Assembly: GCA_963920665.1 (NCBI GenBank) | Contig: OY987263.1 | Span: 23,734,547 to 23,798,546 of the forward strand | Reading direction: 5' to 3' | DNA length: 64,000 nt | Source: Straminergon stramineum | Taxonomy: Eukaryota > Streptophyta > Bryopsida > Hypnales > Calliergonaceae | In this document: piece by piece, positions 1 to 11,702 of the stretch | Layout: every line of letters begins with the position of its first letter | Numbering within the stretch: the first letter of the stretch is position 1 | Notes under the pieces: model-generated | Databases searched by the model: none | What the model was told of the DNA's origin: nothing | The model's input: only the letters and a program-made list of their open reading frames with translations | Made by a program: the position numbers and the translations under genes

Positions 1-784
1 AATTTCAGAAACTTAGACCTTGTAGATTGCAAGATATATGCATTTAAAGTGAAGAAAACAAGGTTTTTTGCACCTTGCTTGACTAGATTTTTTGGCTTTG
101 AATCTTTTTAGTTCAAATTTTTTGCACTACAGATTTTGATTTTCTACTTATTTATATTAAGTGGTTGAGTTGAGAATCTACAAAAATAAATTTGGAAGAA
201 AAGCACTTAATTTTCAATCATTAAAAAATTGTTAAGAAGAGGTGGATTCAAGATTGAAGAAAAAACTAAATTGTTAATAGTTTTTAGATGGAATTGAATC
301 ACAATAATCCCAACGGTCAGATTGTTCTTGCAAGAGAATCTAACCTTGTCTAGCATTTTTTTTTTAATTTAAAAAAATGCATTCAGAAATGAATTTCACA
401 AGTTATTTTTTCAAGAAGATGCTTAGATTGCCCGAAAAACTAAGATTGTCCATAACTTTCTCATCATTATTCCAAATTGAATGAAACAAAGCTTCACATG
501 TAGAAAAAAAATAATCTTTGAGAAAAAAATTTGAAAAATTATTTTGACTTTCTGTGATTTTTTTTGTGCTACCTGCCGAACTCCATTTTTACTTATTATG
601 CCATAACTTTTGTTCCAAGGCATTGATTAAAATAAAAAATATATATTTTCACAAAGTTCTTTCAAAAATACACAACCTCAAAAAATTCCAAAAAATATCA
701 CTGAAAATTGAGACAATAGAAATGTGCCTAGACCCAAATTGTCCTTCAAGTGGACAAATGGACAAATGGTCCTTTAGGGGGTAA
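1..784 (+). mobile_element. piggyBac-like non-autonomous element, copy A (5' cut by window edge)
   Basis: AT-rich non-coding repeat. It matches the inverted copy at 52537-53467 along its length and more weakly the copies at 56063-56992 and 20638-21530. Its right end reads TGGTCCTTTAGGGGGTAA, the same end as the other copies except that the TTAA target has decayed to GTAA. By comparison with the full copies, about 150 bases of the left end lie outside the window. Short frames inside it (such as 423-623 and 554-784) are not conserved as protein between copies. The element assignment is firm; the superfamily is inferred from TTAA targets and end sequence in the better copies. Confidence 0.7.
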
Positions 785-1869
785 AGATCATCAAAGTGAT
801 AGTCAACCAACATATCAATTACATCCTACAAAAATAAATTTTTTTGATCCAATCCTAACACAAGGAAGTGCACTTAAAGCACATGCACAAGATAAAGATT
901 GCAATATAATCTAAAAGCAAAGAGCAAAGACTTTAGATCCCAATTTCTAAATCCAATTTATCTTTTAGGAGCTAAAATTTATATTAGAATTCAATCAAAT
1001 TATATAAGTGGCATTCAATTAGGGTCTCTTTAAAAATAATAAAGTATTTCTAAAGACATAAAATTTATTGAAAGAATATAATGGTCAAAAACATTGTTTT
1101 TTGATGCTTGTGATTGAAAATATTGATTATGCTCATGTCTTTCTTGCAATATCCCTTATGTGAAAAATAATAATGGAACAACAATGAACTTGATAACCAA
1201 TTGGCTATAGATTAGTGAGTAAGGAAAGGACATAACCTTCTTCTACAAACTAGGTCAATATTGTCACACACACACACACACACACCCAACTGAATGAAGG
1301 ATGGTTTCAACTTCAAGGTCAAAGCACCTATAACAATACTTCAAGCAATTCCACATCCTTAGAGGTAAAATCAACATATAAAACTACTTAAAACTTATTG
1401 ACAATAGAAATTTATGAACCCTAAAGCATTTTATGCATTCAAGTATGTATGGATAGCTATATTTTCATATTTTCAAGATTGGTTTAGGGTGCAAGATTGA
1501 AAGTAAAGTGGGCACCTCCCATTACAAGAGAATTGAACCCATCAAGGGGCTTTGAGTTTTTGTACTAATTCTAGTACTATTTGAAGTGAGTATGAGGTTG
1601 TCTATGTCCTCATTAGTGCCACCATGTAGGGTCACTAAAGTTGATAGTGGCCACTTGGAGTGTGGAAATTGGTGGAGAGGCATGCACTAGCCATCTTTTG
1701 TAACTAAACCAAGAAATCTTGGAGATGGATTGGGTAATCATGACAAATGTTTGAGCCCATCATGCAAATCTTGTCCCAATTAGTGAGTTTAGAAGGCTCT
1801 TTCCCATCCAAATTTTTGCATTACAAAGCAGCCCCTTCTTGGGTTCAATTTTTTTCCTAATGCAAATGT
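785..1869. other. AT-rich intergenic stretch, no gene seen
   Basis: No coding exon recognised. It holds a CA microsatellite, and at 1430-1500 a segment ending TTCAAGATTGGTTTAGGGTG that recurs in the same orientation at 2128-2207. This direct repeat brackets the R1 copy between them and suggests a local duplication or the two ends of an old insertion. Confidence 0.5.
1265..1285. repeat. (CA)n microsatellite
   Basis: About ten uninterrupted CA units read directly from the sequence. Confidence 0.9.
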
Positions 1870-2109
1870 GTCACCGGCCCAAAACTGCCACCATTACTTT
1901 GTGTCCATCTCCTATATCATATGTAAGCTTACTTGTATAGAAGAAACCATTTCAGAGAAAAACTTTGACCTTTCATAACTTTTGCAAAGTGTATCCAAAT
2001 GTTGTGTTCTTTGTTGCGTTGAAACCTCCTTTCACTTGCCAACAAGAAAATATGAAAATTTAACCATTCTAATAATAGTGACTAGGCACAGTAGAAAAAA
2101 GTGGCATGA
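1870..2109 (+). repeat. Dispersed repeat R1, copy 1
   Basis: Shares an extended block with 9720-9971 and 28340-28597, including the signature GGAACCTCCTTTCACTTGCC (one change here) followed by a run ending in TAATAATAG. Related but more diverged blocks lie at 28790-28930 and 43930-44060. No protein is conserved across copies, so this is a non-coding transposon-derived repeat of unknown class. No terminal inverted repeat or target duplication could be fixed. Confidence 0.65.
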
Positions 2110-4379
2110 TGAACCCAAACCCACATTTTATGCATTCATGTATGCTAGCTATACATTTTGGACCACTTGTATTCCCATATTTTCAAGATTGGTTTAGGGT
2201 GCATGATTCTGACTCACTCGTTCCGATCGTCCTGCACCACAGTGTGTGGCAATGAAAGTGACACCGGAGGGTGAGGCATGTGAGACTGCGTGGAGTGCAC
2301 ACTTGTGAATCCTTGCACGTTCAGTTGCTCGCCCACTAGAGCTCTGCACATGCACTCTGAATGGTGCACTGACGATGTACCTGTACGGTAAGCTAAAACT
2401 CAAGAGCAGCAGTTCTTAATTGTAGAAAGGCCGGATTCATGATCACAGAACATGAATGGACTCGTTGCTAAATTGGAAATGATATTGCTGACTCTGAAAG
2501 CTAACGACCATAGCCGAAATAATGATACAGGAGTGCAGGCGCGCGGCACATGATCCCATTTCCGAAAAGGCAGCAATTCTTCATTCTTCACACAAGACAG
2601 TGGCTCCACTGCTCCATGTGCTTGATTAATTAGTGTCTCACATAATTAATCAAGTACATGGAACAATGGAGTGGGAGGATCCTCCCCGGTACTATCAATC
2701 AGTAAGAATCCACTGACGCGTGCTAGCTAATCAGGTACCGGAGAGATCCAATTCGCCTGCTCATCTATTACACCGGTTTGTCGTAATAGTGAGTGTGACA
2801 CTATTGTAAGTTACCGAAGTCTTTTGATTTTGAATCAGTGCAGGTTGAAATTATACTGCATTTAAATGTACCATTTTACAAGAAAGTGAAATTTTTGTGG
2901 CGACACTAATTTTCAAGGAGACTCTAATCCCTTCCCCCCTCACTAATTGGAAAATTCAGTGCAGTCAGAACTATCTTGTATACGATCGCTCATCGCAGCA
3001 GCTTGCATATGTTGATGCATGTGTGTGGGTGTGCTGGAGACTGTTCTGCGAGTGTGGTCCGTGATAATTTGCATCCAGAAGTCTTGTGATCTTCTTCGCA
3101 TCTGGGGTGGCTCTTAGATCTACAATGCCATGTTCTGTGAAGTTTTGGATCTCAGTAGGGATACACGAAAACTAGGAGCATCGTTTGTGTGGGTTCGGAC
3201 AGATTCATTGAATTGAACTCAACGTGGTATTGTAGGTCTAAACTCTGGCCCTGCTGCGGACGGCATGAATTGCATTGCTCCGGTGGGTTGCAGCCTAGAT
3301 TGAGAACTGATCATGATCGATTAAAGATGCTTCAGATCTTGTCTGTCTCATGTATTTGTTATCATACCACTAAGGTAGTCTGTGGAGCAGTCATCCCTCA
3401 TTCGCAAGCCTGTCATCTGTGGGAAATGGATGCTGAGTTTGAGATTTGTTGCAATGTAGCAGAGGGAGATTAATATCCGGCCGGGGGATTATCTGTGGTT
3501 CCCGTATTGCCATTCCCGGTTGTCAACGTTGCCAACAGATCGAGAAGTTTATTACATAGATGTCCTCTGTTTCCCCGCTTTTCCCTAATTCTCCCGTTCC
3601 CTGTGCAAAATCATCCGGGAAACTTCTGATATCACCGTTAAGTTAGGTAGACAAGGATAATCTCCGTGTTGATTGGAACGTTGTATTTAGTATTCTGATA
3701 AAAACATAGCGCAACTGATTGTATAGGGATGGCGGAGTTTGGCGTTACACGCTACTCTATGGATTTGAACTCTCAATGAAGATGGTTTCAACATTCAACG
3801 GCAATTCCAGCGGTGTCCTAAAATCTTTCAATCCCCTAAAATCGTGGACAAGGAGCACATATTGGCCATAAATGATCTCTATCCAAATACCAAATCTCAT
3901 ATTTGATGTTAGGTCAATACTTTGAACCCTCATAAATTGTATGCATTGCATTAAGATAATACATTTGATAACGAATCTCCTTTCAATTGTTAAAAATCGG
4001 TATTTAAATAATTGATGCATGGGTTCATGATAGAAAACTAACATTCTTGAGAATTTACCACGACACATCTGAAAAGGACGGTACCAAAAGCTACGAGAGG
4101 AACTCAAGACAAACACGGGGCAACTCTCATGTCTTCTACCGTGCATGTTCTCCATAGATAATATCATATTTGACTTTTATTTTGAGTTATTTTGAGTTTT
4201 CACCTCAATACCCAACGACTTCAGTACTCTACCCATTCAGTGTATTAGTTTTTACTCTGAACTTTCGATTCATTCCAATGTTTTCCAGACCTTTCCGGAC
4301 CATACCCAAAGCAGCAGGTCGTCTTGTTGGGTTCAATCCATTGGCCTGGTGCAAATCTCGATCATCAAGCGCGTGCCGA
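2110..4379. other. Intergenic region with mixed base composition, no gene recognised
   Basis: From about 2200 the base composition becomes less AT-rich than the flanks and looks mostly single-copy. Frames of 69-136 codons exist on both strands (for example 3189-3473 and 3757-4167) but show no recognisable domain and no convincing splice partners. The stretch could hold regulatory DNA or a non-coding transcript. The only structured element seen is the hairpin at 2604-2671. Confidence 0.4.
2604..2671. other. Perfectly aligned 29 bp hairpin (miRNA-precursor-like or tiny MITE)
   Basis: The arms 2604-2632 and 2643-2671 pair over 29 positions without gaps. The inner part CTTGATTAATTA pairs exactly; only two C-A mismatches and one possible G-U pair break the stem. 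The loop is ten bases. No longer inverted repeat or target duplication was found around it. The small loop is short for a typical plant miRNA precursor, so the function is open. Confidence 0.45.
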
Positions 4380-4601
4380 GCCCCGCCGGTCTCCGACCTC
4401 CACCGTTGGGATTCTGATCTTCGTACCGACGGCGGAGATTCCCCCACGTGCAGCGACCGCCTGCACCCCTTCCGGACCCCTCCACTTGGCACACAGGCAC
4501 TTCGCTTGCCGCACAGGCCCTCCACTTGGCAGCAACTGACCCCTTCACTTTTGAGTTCGACCCGGCAGCTTATCCCATCGCAATCGCCTCAACACTATAA
4601 A
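4380..4601 (+). promoter_or_regulatory. Likely promoter of the LEA-like gene: DRE core, G-box/ABRE, TATA
   Basis: A GC-rich block lies just upstream of the LEA-like gene. It contains ACCGAC at 4425-4430 (DRE/CRT core, bound by DREB/CBF factors), CACGTG at 4445-4450 within CCACGTGC (G-box/ABRE, bound by bZIP factors in ABA signalling) and CTATAAA at 4594-4600 as a TATA box, 136 bases before the start codon. Those motif meanings are established in flowering plants. That they act here is inferred, but the set fits a drought, cold or ABA-induced LEA gene. Confidence 0.55.
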
Positions 4602-4736
4602 CCCCGTCCTTGCTCCCCATTTCCCATCGTCTTGACCGCGCTCAATTTGCTCAGTGTGTAGTATTTTCAAACGAGATTGAATTATTATCATTCAGCCTAT
4701 TTCATTTGCTTTTTAAACCCGTCGATTTCAGCAGCT

Positions 4737-5913
4737 ATGGCGACCGTGATGGCGAGCATGAACGTTACTGGAGTGCAGTCGCTGAATGGCGTTTGCAGCA
4801 CTGTGAGTCATGTGCACTTGGGATCCTCCAGTGCGAGGTTGGGAGGCTTGAAGTTGAATGTGGCGAATTTGAGTTTGAGGTCGGAGAGGAGGAGAACCGC
4901 CGTCGTGGTGCGTGCGGAGGAGGGCGTGACTGACCAGGTGCAGAATGCCATTGGAGGAGCGGCCAACAAGGTGAAGGACACTGCAGGAGCGGCCAAGGGG
5001 AAGGTGGAGGATGCGGCTGGAGCTGCCAAGGGGAAGGTGGAGGATGTTGCCGGAGCGGCCAAGGGGAAGTTGGGGGAAGCGGGAGACTACTTGGGCGGAA
5101 AAGCCGATGAGGCGCAGGATACTGCCAAGGATGCCAGCCGTGATGCTCAGAACCAGGCTCAGAAATTGGGAGACAAGGCTTCCGGTGCAGGAAAGGACGT
5201 CGAAGGGAGCTTCAAGAGCGCCAGCAGGGATGCTCGCGGCGAGGCCGAGAACCTTGGTGTAAGTGCTTTATCAGGAACTGCTTGAATGTAATGCAATCTT
5301 GAATGCCATTAGTATTTTAATTTTCTTAGCAATACTGGGAGAGAGGATATATCATTAAGCAAGACAAGGCGTTTCCTTCTTTATATGTCTAGGGGCAGAG
5401 TATTTTACTCAGGCTCTTGACCTGTAGCAAAGAAAGATCAACAAAGAACACCAGTCGATCTCAACTACACAGTTCCACTGCATGAACTTCAGTTGGTTGG
5501 GTAATAATGTTATAGAGTGCCACCTTTGCTCTGGAGTCAGTGAATTTTTGAGAAGATTTCTATATTTGTGAAGAAAGCAATCCACATTCTTGCAGAAATT
5601 GAAACAAAGAGCGTAGCTGGATGATACTTATAATTGATAATGTGTGTCGGATTGTCACAATTGATTTTCAGTTACGGCCTGGTTTAATTAGGTCATTGAA
5701 CCTGGTACTTTCTGTTAACAGGATAAGGCTCAGAGCACCCTTGAAGATGCGGGCGACTCATTGAAGAGCACTGTGGATAAAGGTACGGGTGCAGCCAAGG
5801 ACACTGGAAAGGATCTGCAAGGGAAGGCAGAGGATTTAGGTGACTCCGCCCAAGACACAGCTAAGGACTTGAAGAGAGATGCTCAGAAGGGCGCTGATCG
5901 TATTTCCAACTGA
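4737..5913 (+). CDS. Plastid-targeted LEA-like protein with 11-residue repeats
   Basis: Two exons, 4737-5258 and 5722-5913, joined in phase 0 (donor GGT|GTAAGT, acceptor AACAG|GAT), give 237 residues. Residues 1 to about 58 are rich in Ser, Ala and Arg, lack acidic residues until SERRR, and end VVVRA|EEG, a typical chloroplast transit peptide with a VRA cleavage site. The mature part is hydrophilic and Cys-free, made of Ala/Lys/Asp/Glu-rich near-11-residue repeats such as AAGAAKGKVED, continuing in exon 2 with DTAKD and DLQGKAEDLGD units. This is the amphipathic-helix pattern of group 3 (LEA_4) or CsbD-like stress proteins, which stay disordered in water and protect membranes or enzymes on drying or freezing. 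The 4737 ATG was chosen over the in-frame ATG at 4677 because the latter adds residues atypical of a transit peptide and lies close to the probable transcription start. A function in the stroma or at thylakoids is inferred. Confidence 0.85.
4986..5084 (+). repeat. Three 33 bp tandem units coding for the LEA 11-mers
   Basis: Units start at 4986, 5019 and 5052, each opening GGAGC(G/T)GCCAAGGGGAAG and coding for G-A-A-K-G-K plus five variable residues. The nucleotide-level identity shows that the protein repeats arose by recent unit duplication rather than only by selection on protein. Confidence 0.85.
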
Positions 5914-6497
5914 GAAGATGATATCATCGTCACAGAAGCAGATTGTATAGTGCATTTGCGTGTATAGTTGTAGCAGTGTAGGAGGAATGTTGTCGACTGC
6001 TTGTGCCTCTGAGACAGCGATGCAACGGAATGGATTTTACCTTTCTTAATTAAGAGAATTTTGGGGATAACCTTTGCAACAATTGTCTGATTGAAATTTT
6101 CCAGAGAGTTGTATTCTATGATATGTGAACACTTGAGTACTGAATGTGTGAGATAATGGTTCAACTTCACCTGCTGGTTTAATGCGTCTTTTATAAAATA
6201 TATAAACTTACAAGTCTGTCCCTTCTGCACGCCAGAGGGCTGTTTCTTTATGAAGAGGGGAAGAGAATACTAGCTAGCTATCACAGATATATCGCTCAGG
6301 TTTAAGACTTGTTCAGGTCTTAGCGATCAAGGGCACACTTGATGTAGCTTGAAGCTGCGAAGTTCTCAGATAAGATGATATGTACTACTATGAGGCGGAG
6401 GATGGCAGATAACACCGATCACTGATCTCGCTAAATGAAACCCTTATCTATACTACATAGTTTACTGAGTCGGACATGAAAGCGCTCTTAACACGAA
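5914..6497. other. Convergent 3' intergenic region between LEA-like and expansin genes
   Basis: About 580 bases between two stop codons facing each other. It must hold both 3' UTRs and polyadenylation sites; no single signal is clear enough to place. No further coding exon was recognised. Confidence 0.6.
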
Positions 6498-8586
6498 CTA
6501 ATATGCAAGCTGCACGTTGGATTCGTATAGAGCTCCGGGTTCAAAGTATTTAGGAATTGCTTGCTCAGCAATAACGGAATGTCCATTTAATTTGGATGTG
6601 ATCTTCACGTCATAAGGTCCTCTGAATGGTTGCCCGGAATAGCAGATCAACATATAATTCGCGCCCCTGCGACAAAATATCGATTATTAGTGGCACATAG
6701 TTAATACCGGAAACTCGAAAATAGCAACCAAACATGAAGCGGAGAATATCAATATTACAGAAGGGTTTTTCAGTAACCATACCAGTTATGTTGCATTGGT
6801 TGAAACGTGGAGCTTCCAGCCTGCAAGCATGAACCGCGAGGGAGAGAGATTTAATAAAGAGAAAATCGTTTGGTGTTATACAATTAGTATTAGATACACT
6901 TTAATTCTATTTAATCTAATCCAGCATGCTAATTTGGTACAGCAGCCATCAGATTCTTGGAGACTATTGGGAGGAACCTTGAGCATGAGGATTTGAGAGT
7001 TCTGCCTCTGCTTTCAACGAATACAGCTCAAATCTTGAAATGGAGGTGATCCCTTATGGGTACATTCCTTCTTAGATACATTGCGGAAACTGAATGTTTT
7101 GAAATGAACGAATGATATAGAACAGAAGTCACAGAGCATGGCTCTTCAAGAATGATATGACCTTGTGTGAAAATAAATTCTATGCAGAGTTCGGATGGGT
7201 TGGAAAAGAGAGCTAATTCTTATTACCTGACGAACTTCGACGCTTTCAATGTCCCCTGGCCCTCCTTGGTATTTGATGGTGAACGACATCCAATAGGGGG
7301 TGGACCCAGGGTCAACTTTAAATGCGATGTTCTGGTTCGGGTAATAGCAGGGCACTCTTTTATATTGAATGTCATACAAGCCCAGATTGCGTAGCTCTTG
7401 ATCTCTTCCAGGAAGAGCCATATTCGTCATAGCCATACCACTGAGATCAAATGCCGGTTCCCCTGTACTGCAGTATGTTCCTCCTGTGATGTTGACCGAG
7501 GCAAATCTTTAGTGTTTCAAGAACTGGACTCGCTACACTAACTTTGTGATTTTGAAGTACAGAGTATATCAGCAATGGCCGGAGAATAACTATTCGGAGT
7601 AACTACACAAACCTGGACAGGAGTCGGTGATGACGACTCTGGTGGGTTCCTGTTTGCAGGATGGATGTGAGCATTTCACCTGCGGCCATTGACAGAGAAC
7701 TAATCAGCTTCTTTGCTACTTAATTTGACAACGTGTGCGACTTTAGGCGCTGTGTGGCGAGGAATGTCTAGAGTGCACTTACGTCGTAACATTCGCCGCA
7801 GCCCTGACCGTTCTGGAAGATGATAGCACTTCCAGCTGCCACACTTAAACCGTAGGGAGTTCCTGCGAGCTCGGTGTACCCGCAAGCTCCGCCTGCATTG
7901 ATTGCAAGCATTCGCAATGTGGGTTACATGCATTACGAACGCAAGCTATTGTAACACGCCCGCTCTTCAACAATCAAGAAGAGAAACAAGCAAGAGACTA
8001 ATGTTCCGTGAAAGAAAGACTGAAAAGAAAACCTGGACTCTAATGTTTCGTGTCCAGGTATGTATCTAATGCCTTATAAGTTTGTTCATTTTGGACATCA
8101 TGTTCTGTACTTGACTCTCGCCTCAGTAAACTTCATATATCCCTCTTTTACCGGAATCAAAAGTACAAGTTCAAGAAGCTCGAATGTAAAAGTCCTTCCA
8201 TTTCTTCCACAAGAAGGACAACTGTCTCTAACTCCTCTTGAGTTATCTAATGCACATAAGTAAAATCTCCGAGTTAACAGTGATCTGTATTGGTAAGATC
8301 CCGAGTGAATTGTGGAAGTAGTACATTCTCGTTGATTCAGGGAGGCGATGAGGCAGCAAGAAAAATCTGATCCAGTTCAAGAAGTGGTGCATGATGACAA
8401 CAGAAAAGTAAGGAGTGTACCGCTCGAACCCTCTCCGTATGGATCCCCATACCAAGTGGCATGTCCGGGGATCCAATCCGTGTACCCATTAGCCTCCATG
8501 AAGCTGCTGCTGCTGCTACCGCCGCCCCCGAGAGCCACAGGCAACGTGCTTGCAAGAGCCATCAAGAACCAAACAGTGACTCCCAT
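6498..8586 (-). CDS. Beta-expansin-type cell-wall loosening protein
   Basis: Six exons on the minus strand: 8586-8421, 7892-7783, 7679-7613, 7483-7227, 6820-6783, 6666-6498; all introns are GT-AG and phases close to give 268 residues. Residues 1-20 form a signal peptide. Next comes ATWYGDPYGEGSSGGACGY (about 43-61), the opening of the six-stranded double-psi beta-barrel (GH45-like) domain, with CGECYD, ITDSCP and GGTYC further on. The C-terminal part (about 165-268) is the expansin CBM63 domain, with VEVRQAGSSTFQPMQHNWG. Expansins act in the apoplast and loosen cellulose-hemicellulose contacts without hydrolysis. The order and length match EXPB better than EXPA. Oddity: the conserved HFD motif reads AFD at 125-127, so its His is lost. 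The ATG at 8586 is chosen because the frame extension upstream opens with GTG, not ATG, and the signal peptide begins here. Family certain; subfamily likely. Confidence 0.93.
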
Positions 8587-8670
8587 CTTGGGAGACGCGA
8601 TCCTCACAGCAGCTGCTCCTCGGAATATGGTATCAATAGCTCTGAACTGCCGAAACGGGAAATTTCCTAC

Positions 8671-8681
8671 TCATTATATAT
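8671..8681 (-). promoter_or_regulatory. TATA box of the expansin gene
   Basis: On the minus strand the sequence reads GATATATAATGA about 90 bases before the expansin start codon, a normal plant TATA position for a short 5' UTR. Confidence 0.55.
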
Positions 8682-8689
8682 CCCGAAGG

Positions 8690-9719
8690 CCGGATTATCG
8701 GCTCCGCCTAACATTCCACCCGACAAAACTGGCAAGCATGGACCCCTTTGGAAGTTTAGTCACCATGTCAACTGACAACGAGTATGACTACTATGACACC
8801 AACCGAATTGGGGCAGCTTTTGAGAAACACAAGAATGTGCATTCTCGACAGGTTTCTGAGCAGCTGCTGCAGGGCATGCGGCGTGAGGTCCACTACCCAC
8901 CTCGTGACATAATTTCTTTTCTTTTCTTTTCTTTACAGGAAATTGGCCATGGGCAGCAGGGAGGAGGAGCCATGATCATGTTTCAGCGGCTGGGTGCGAA
9001 TTCTTGCATTTCTTTGGTTCACTTAGGGAAGTGATTGACTAGCACACCATGATCACTTGATCAACTGATGCTTTACTTGGAAATGGCCTGCAAAGCCTGG
9101 GGACATGATTCATGAAATTTAATTATGACTGCGAGGCAGCGCTGATTGCGCTGAGTTTCACCTCTTACTCAGTACATTTGCACCGTCTGAGCATTAGACG
9201 AATTCATCTTGAGGCAGAAGAAGTGCCCCCAGGCCTGGCATAAAACTACCTACACTACCGTATTAATTAACAGCCACCAGGTTCGACATTAATACCGTAG
9301 CCTGGTCCCTATACATCGACCCATTGGCTGTGTGTACTGAACAAACCGGCAGTGACTGAAAGTTCAACTATGTAGTCAAACCTCAGAATCCTCCGCTCTG
9401 TTTCCTCCATTTTTACCCCTATTTATTAGATTTATTTCGAGACTAGTTTGTTAGATTTATTTTTCAGAGATGTAATCACAAGTCTAACATATGTTGAATG
9501 TACATTTTCACTAGTGTATTTGAAAGCTTTGAATCACACTAGCTCATTAGGATTGTCAACCACACATTCTAGCAACTTTAGAGTGTGTTTCCATGATGAG
9601 TCAGAATTGGAAATGAAATTCCAAATTTGTCAAAATCAAAATTGCCCGTGAGACTAATTTTGTGTCTTCTTGTTGTGGGTCATGTCACACATCCCATGTC
9701 CATGGTAGGCACCTCCAAA
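8690..9719. other. Upstream region of the expansin gene, no further gene
   Basis: Moderate-GC, apparently single-copy sequence to about 9400, then AT-rich. It includes a short CTTTT-type repeat near 8920-8936 and a small inverted repeat around 9250-9300 (CTACCGTATTAAT against ATTAATACCGTAG). The long plus-strand frame 8348-9034 overlaps the expansin first exon and promoter and is treated as spurious. Confidence 0.5.
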
Positions 9720-9971
9720 ATGCGCCACTTACCCTAAACTGCCATCTTCGCTCTTTGTACATCTCCAAAATCAATTATGTACCTATGTGGAAGAAATGCT
9801 TTTAAAACCAAACTTTGTTCCTTCATAACTTTTGCATACATTATCCATATGTCATGTTCATTAGTACGTTGGAACCTCCTTTCACTTGCCAATAAAAATA
9901 TATATAAATTTGAACAGTCTAATAATAGGAATTAGGCACAGTTGCAATTAGTGGTGGTTTGGGGGGTACCC
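9720..9971 (+). repeat. Dispersed repeat R1, copy 2
   Basis: Begins GCGCCACTTACCC, carries the signature GGAACCTCCTTTCACTTGCC and ends in a G-run (TTTGGGGGGTACCC). The copy at 28340-28597 has the same beginning, signature and end (TTTTGGGGGGTGTC), so these two copies define the repeat at about 250 bp. Confidence 0.7.
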
Positions 9972-11702
9972 ACCTTATGCCAACCGTGTTTCCATTTATG
10001 AAATTGCTGTAAATCACCAAAACTGTAGTCACATATTCTCATCTATGAATGCATAATTATTAATATATTATTTTGGATTGAGTAAATGAAGTTTCATTTC
10101 AATTCATATGTCCTACAGTAGATATCTATGCATGAGAAAATCTTCATCAGACTCCAGTCCAGATCGCCATTTCACCTCTCTTGAGAAAAAAAGGAAAAGA
10201 AAATTCCAACTCTGCCACGCTGCCAGCCAGAGACTGAGTGATGAACCTAGTGTAATTAGGTCTAAATCATTTTCTAGGCAGCGGTTGCAGGTCCATCAGT
10301 CAGACTGGGGGACACTGATTAGTGAAAAGCCTCGCCCACTGCCAGTGAAAGCTACACTGCAACACTGGCAGCATGTGGCGGTGAAATTGGCCTTCAAGTA
10401 CTGTACATTGGATTTCAGGCTATAAAACAATTGCCTGAAAGACGGTAGTGGACCAATTCTGAGAATTGCAGGAGCAAAACAAGATGCCTGCCTGCTTGCG
10501 TGCTTCTTCAAAGAGTCAAAAGTCTGTCTCATCACCAATTATTCCCCATGATCGACAAAATAAACATGCAATTACAGTGGCGGGGGTCCAAAACATCAGG
10601 ATAGTGGGGTTTCTAAAAGATTGCAAAGTTTTAGTACGGGATCCAAGATCTCCACGAACACACACACACGAAAATAAAACTACAATTATGCAAGTTCAAT
10701 TTTTTTGGAAAAGTTTAGTCTACGTCGACAAACGAAAGTGAATTTGTTCCCAGTCACCGTCCGTAGGCTACACTGGTTGCTCGCTTGTTCCGAGCAAGGG
10801 CATCATATTTATTGGTGAATGGACCGATGACAGGAGCTCTTATACCTCCAAGTTTTTGTTGTTCTTGTTTTTGAAACAAATGAACTTCAAGTTCAGTGAA
10901 CTTAACTGCACGTTTGATGGGAGGTTTTGTTTCTTTGATTGTTTGTTTTGACACGAATGAAACGCCGGAATTTCATTGCAAGGGTTGAAATACAGTAAGT
11001 TACATACCAAGTTGGTATTACCAACCAGTTGCAAGCAGGCAGCCTGGTGGGAGAATTGATCATGGGAGGTTAGAACCACGGACGCCTCCACTGTTAACGT
11101 ATTATTTATTTAGTACTACTTCGACCTGCCTGCTGCCTGCTGCCTGCTGTCTGCTGCTGGCCCTCGGCTCTGTCATCAAGAAATCAATAACTTATTTACA
11201 GTATGAATGTATCTTATGATGATGGTTGTTCCGACGGAGCTAGTGTAACTTACCTTACTTAAAAACATTATCCTAACCGTCGTATAATTACGAAAACAAT
11301 AGTCAATCATGTCAGGCATTACAGTAAGTTAGTGGACTCATGCTGCTGTCAGGGACGCAGGCTGGGGTGAGAACTGAGAAGGTAAGTAACGACTCCCAAA
11401 AACGTCCGAATCATGTTCTTACACTGACTCACTAACCCCTCCAGGCCGCTTCAGTTAGTTGCGGCTGGGCTCTTGTATTATTTTCTCCCCTTGCAGTAAA
11501 GGTTACCCTTTATTTGTGCCCAGAAACAAAGGAAAAAAAAAGGGGGAAAGAAAAATAAATAAATAAACTTTGAGACAGGGGTTGGAGATTTGGGCATGCA
11601 AGAGTGAGGAAATCATGACTAATTGAGGGGCATCTTATGGAAATACAAGATTGAAGAAGAAGGGTAACTCTCGTATGAATGAATTGAAGGGCCTATTGGG
11701 AA
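9972..11702. other. Intergenic, partly GC-balanced, no gene recognised
   Basis: Frames at 10108-10425, 10466-10741 and 10840-11091 show no domain and no good splice partners. There is a CTGCCTG-type microsatellite around 11126-11158, and motifs of the type GTAACTTAC near 11248 and CAGTAAGTTA near 11320 that could be ends of a small decayed palindromic element. Nothing else was recognised. Confidence 0.4.

Noticed and set aside
4170..4661. 163-codon plus-strand frame upstream of the LEA gene
   Set aside because: It covers the GC-rich promoter block including the TATA box. Its composition follows GC content, and no family was recognised.
8348..9034. 228-codon plus-strand frame
   Set aside because: It overlaps the first exon, signal peptide and TATA box of the expansin gene on the other strand and shows no domain.
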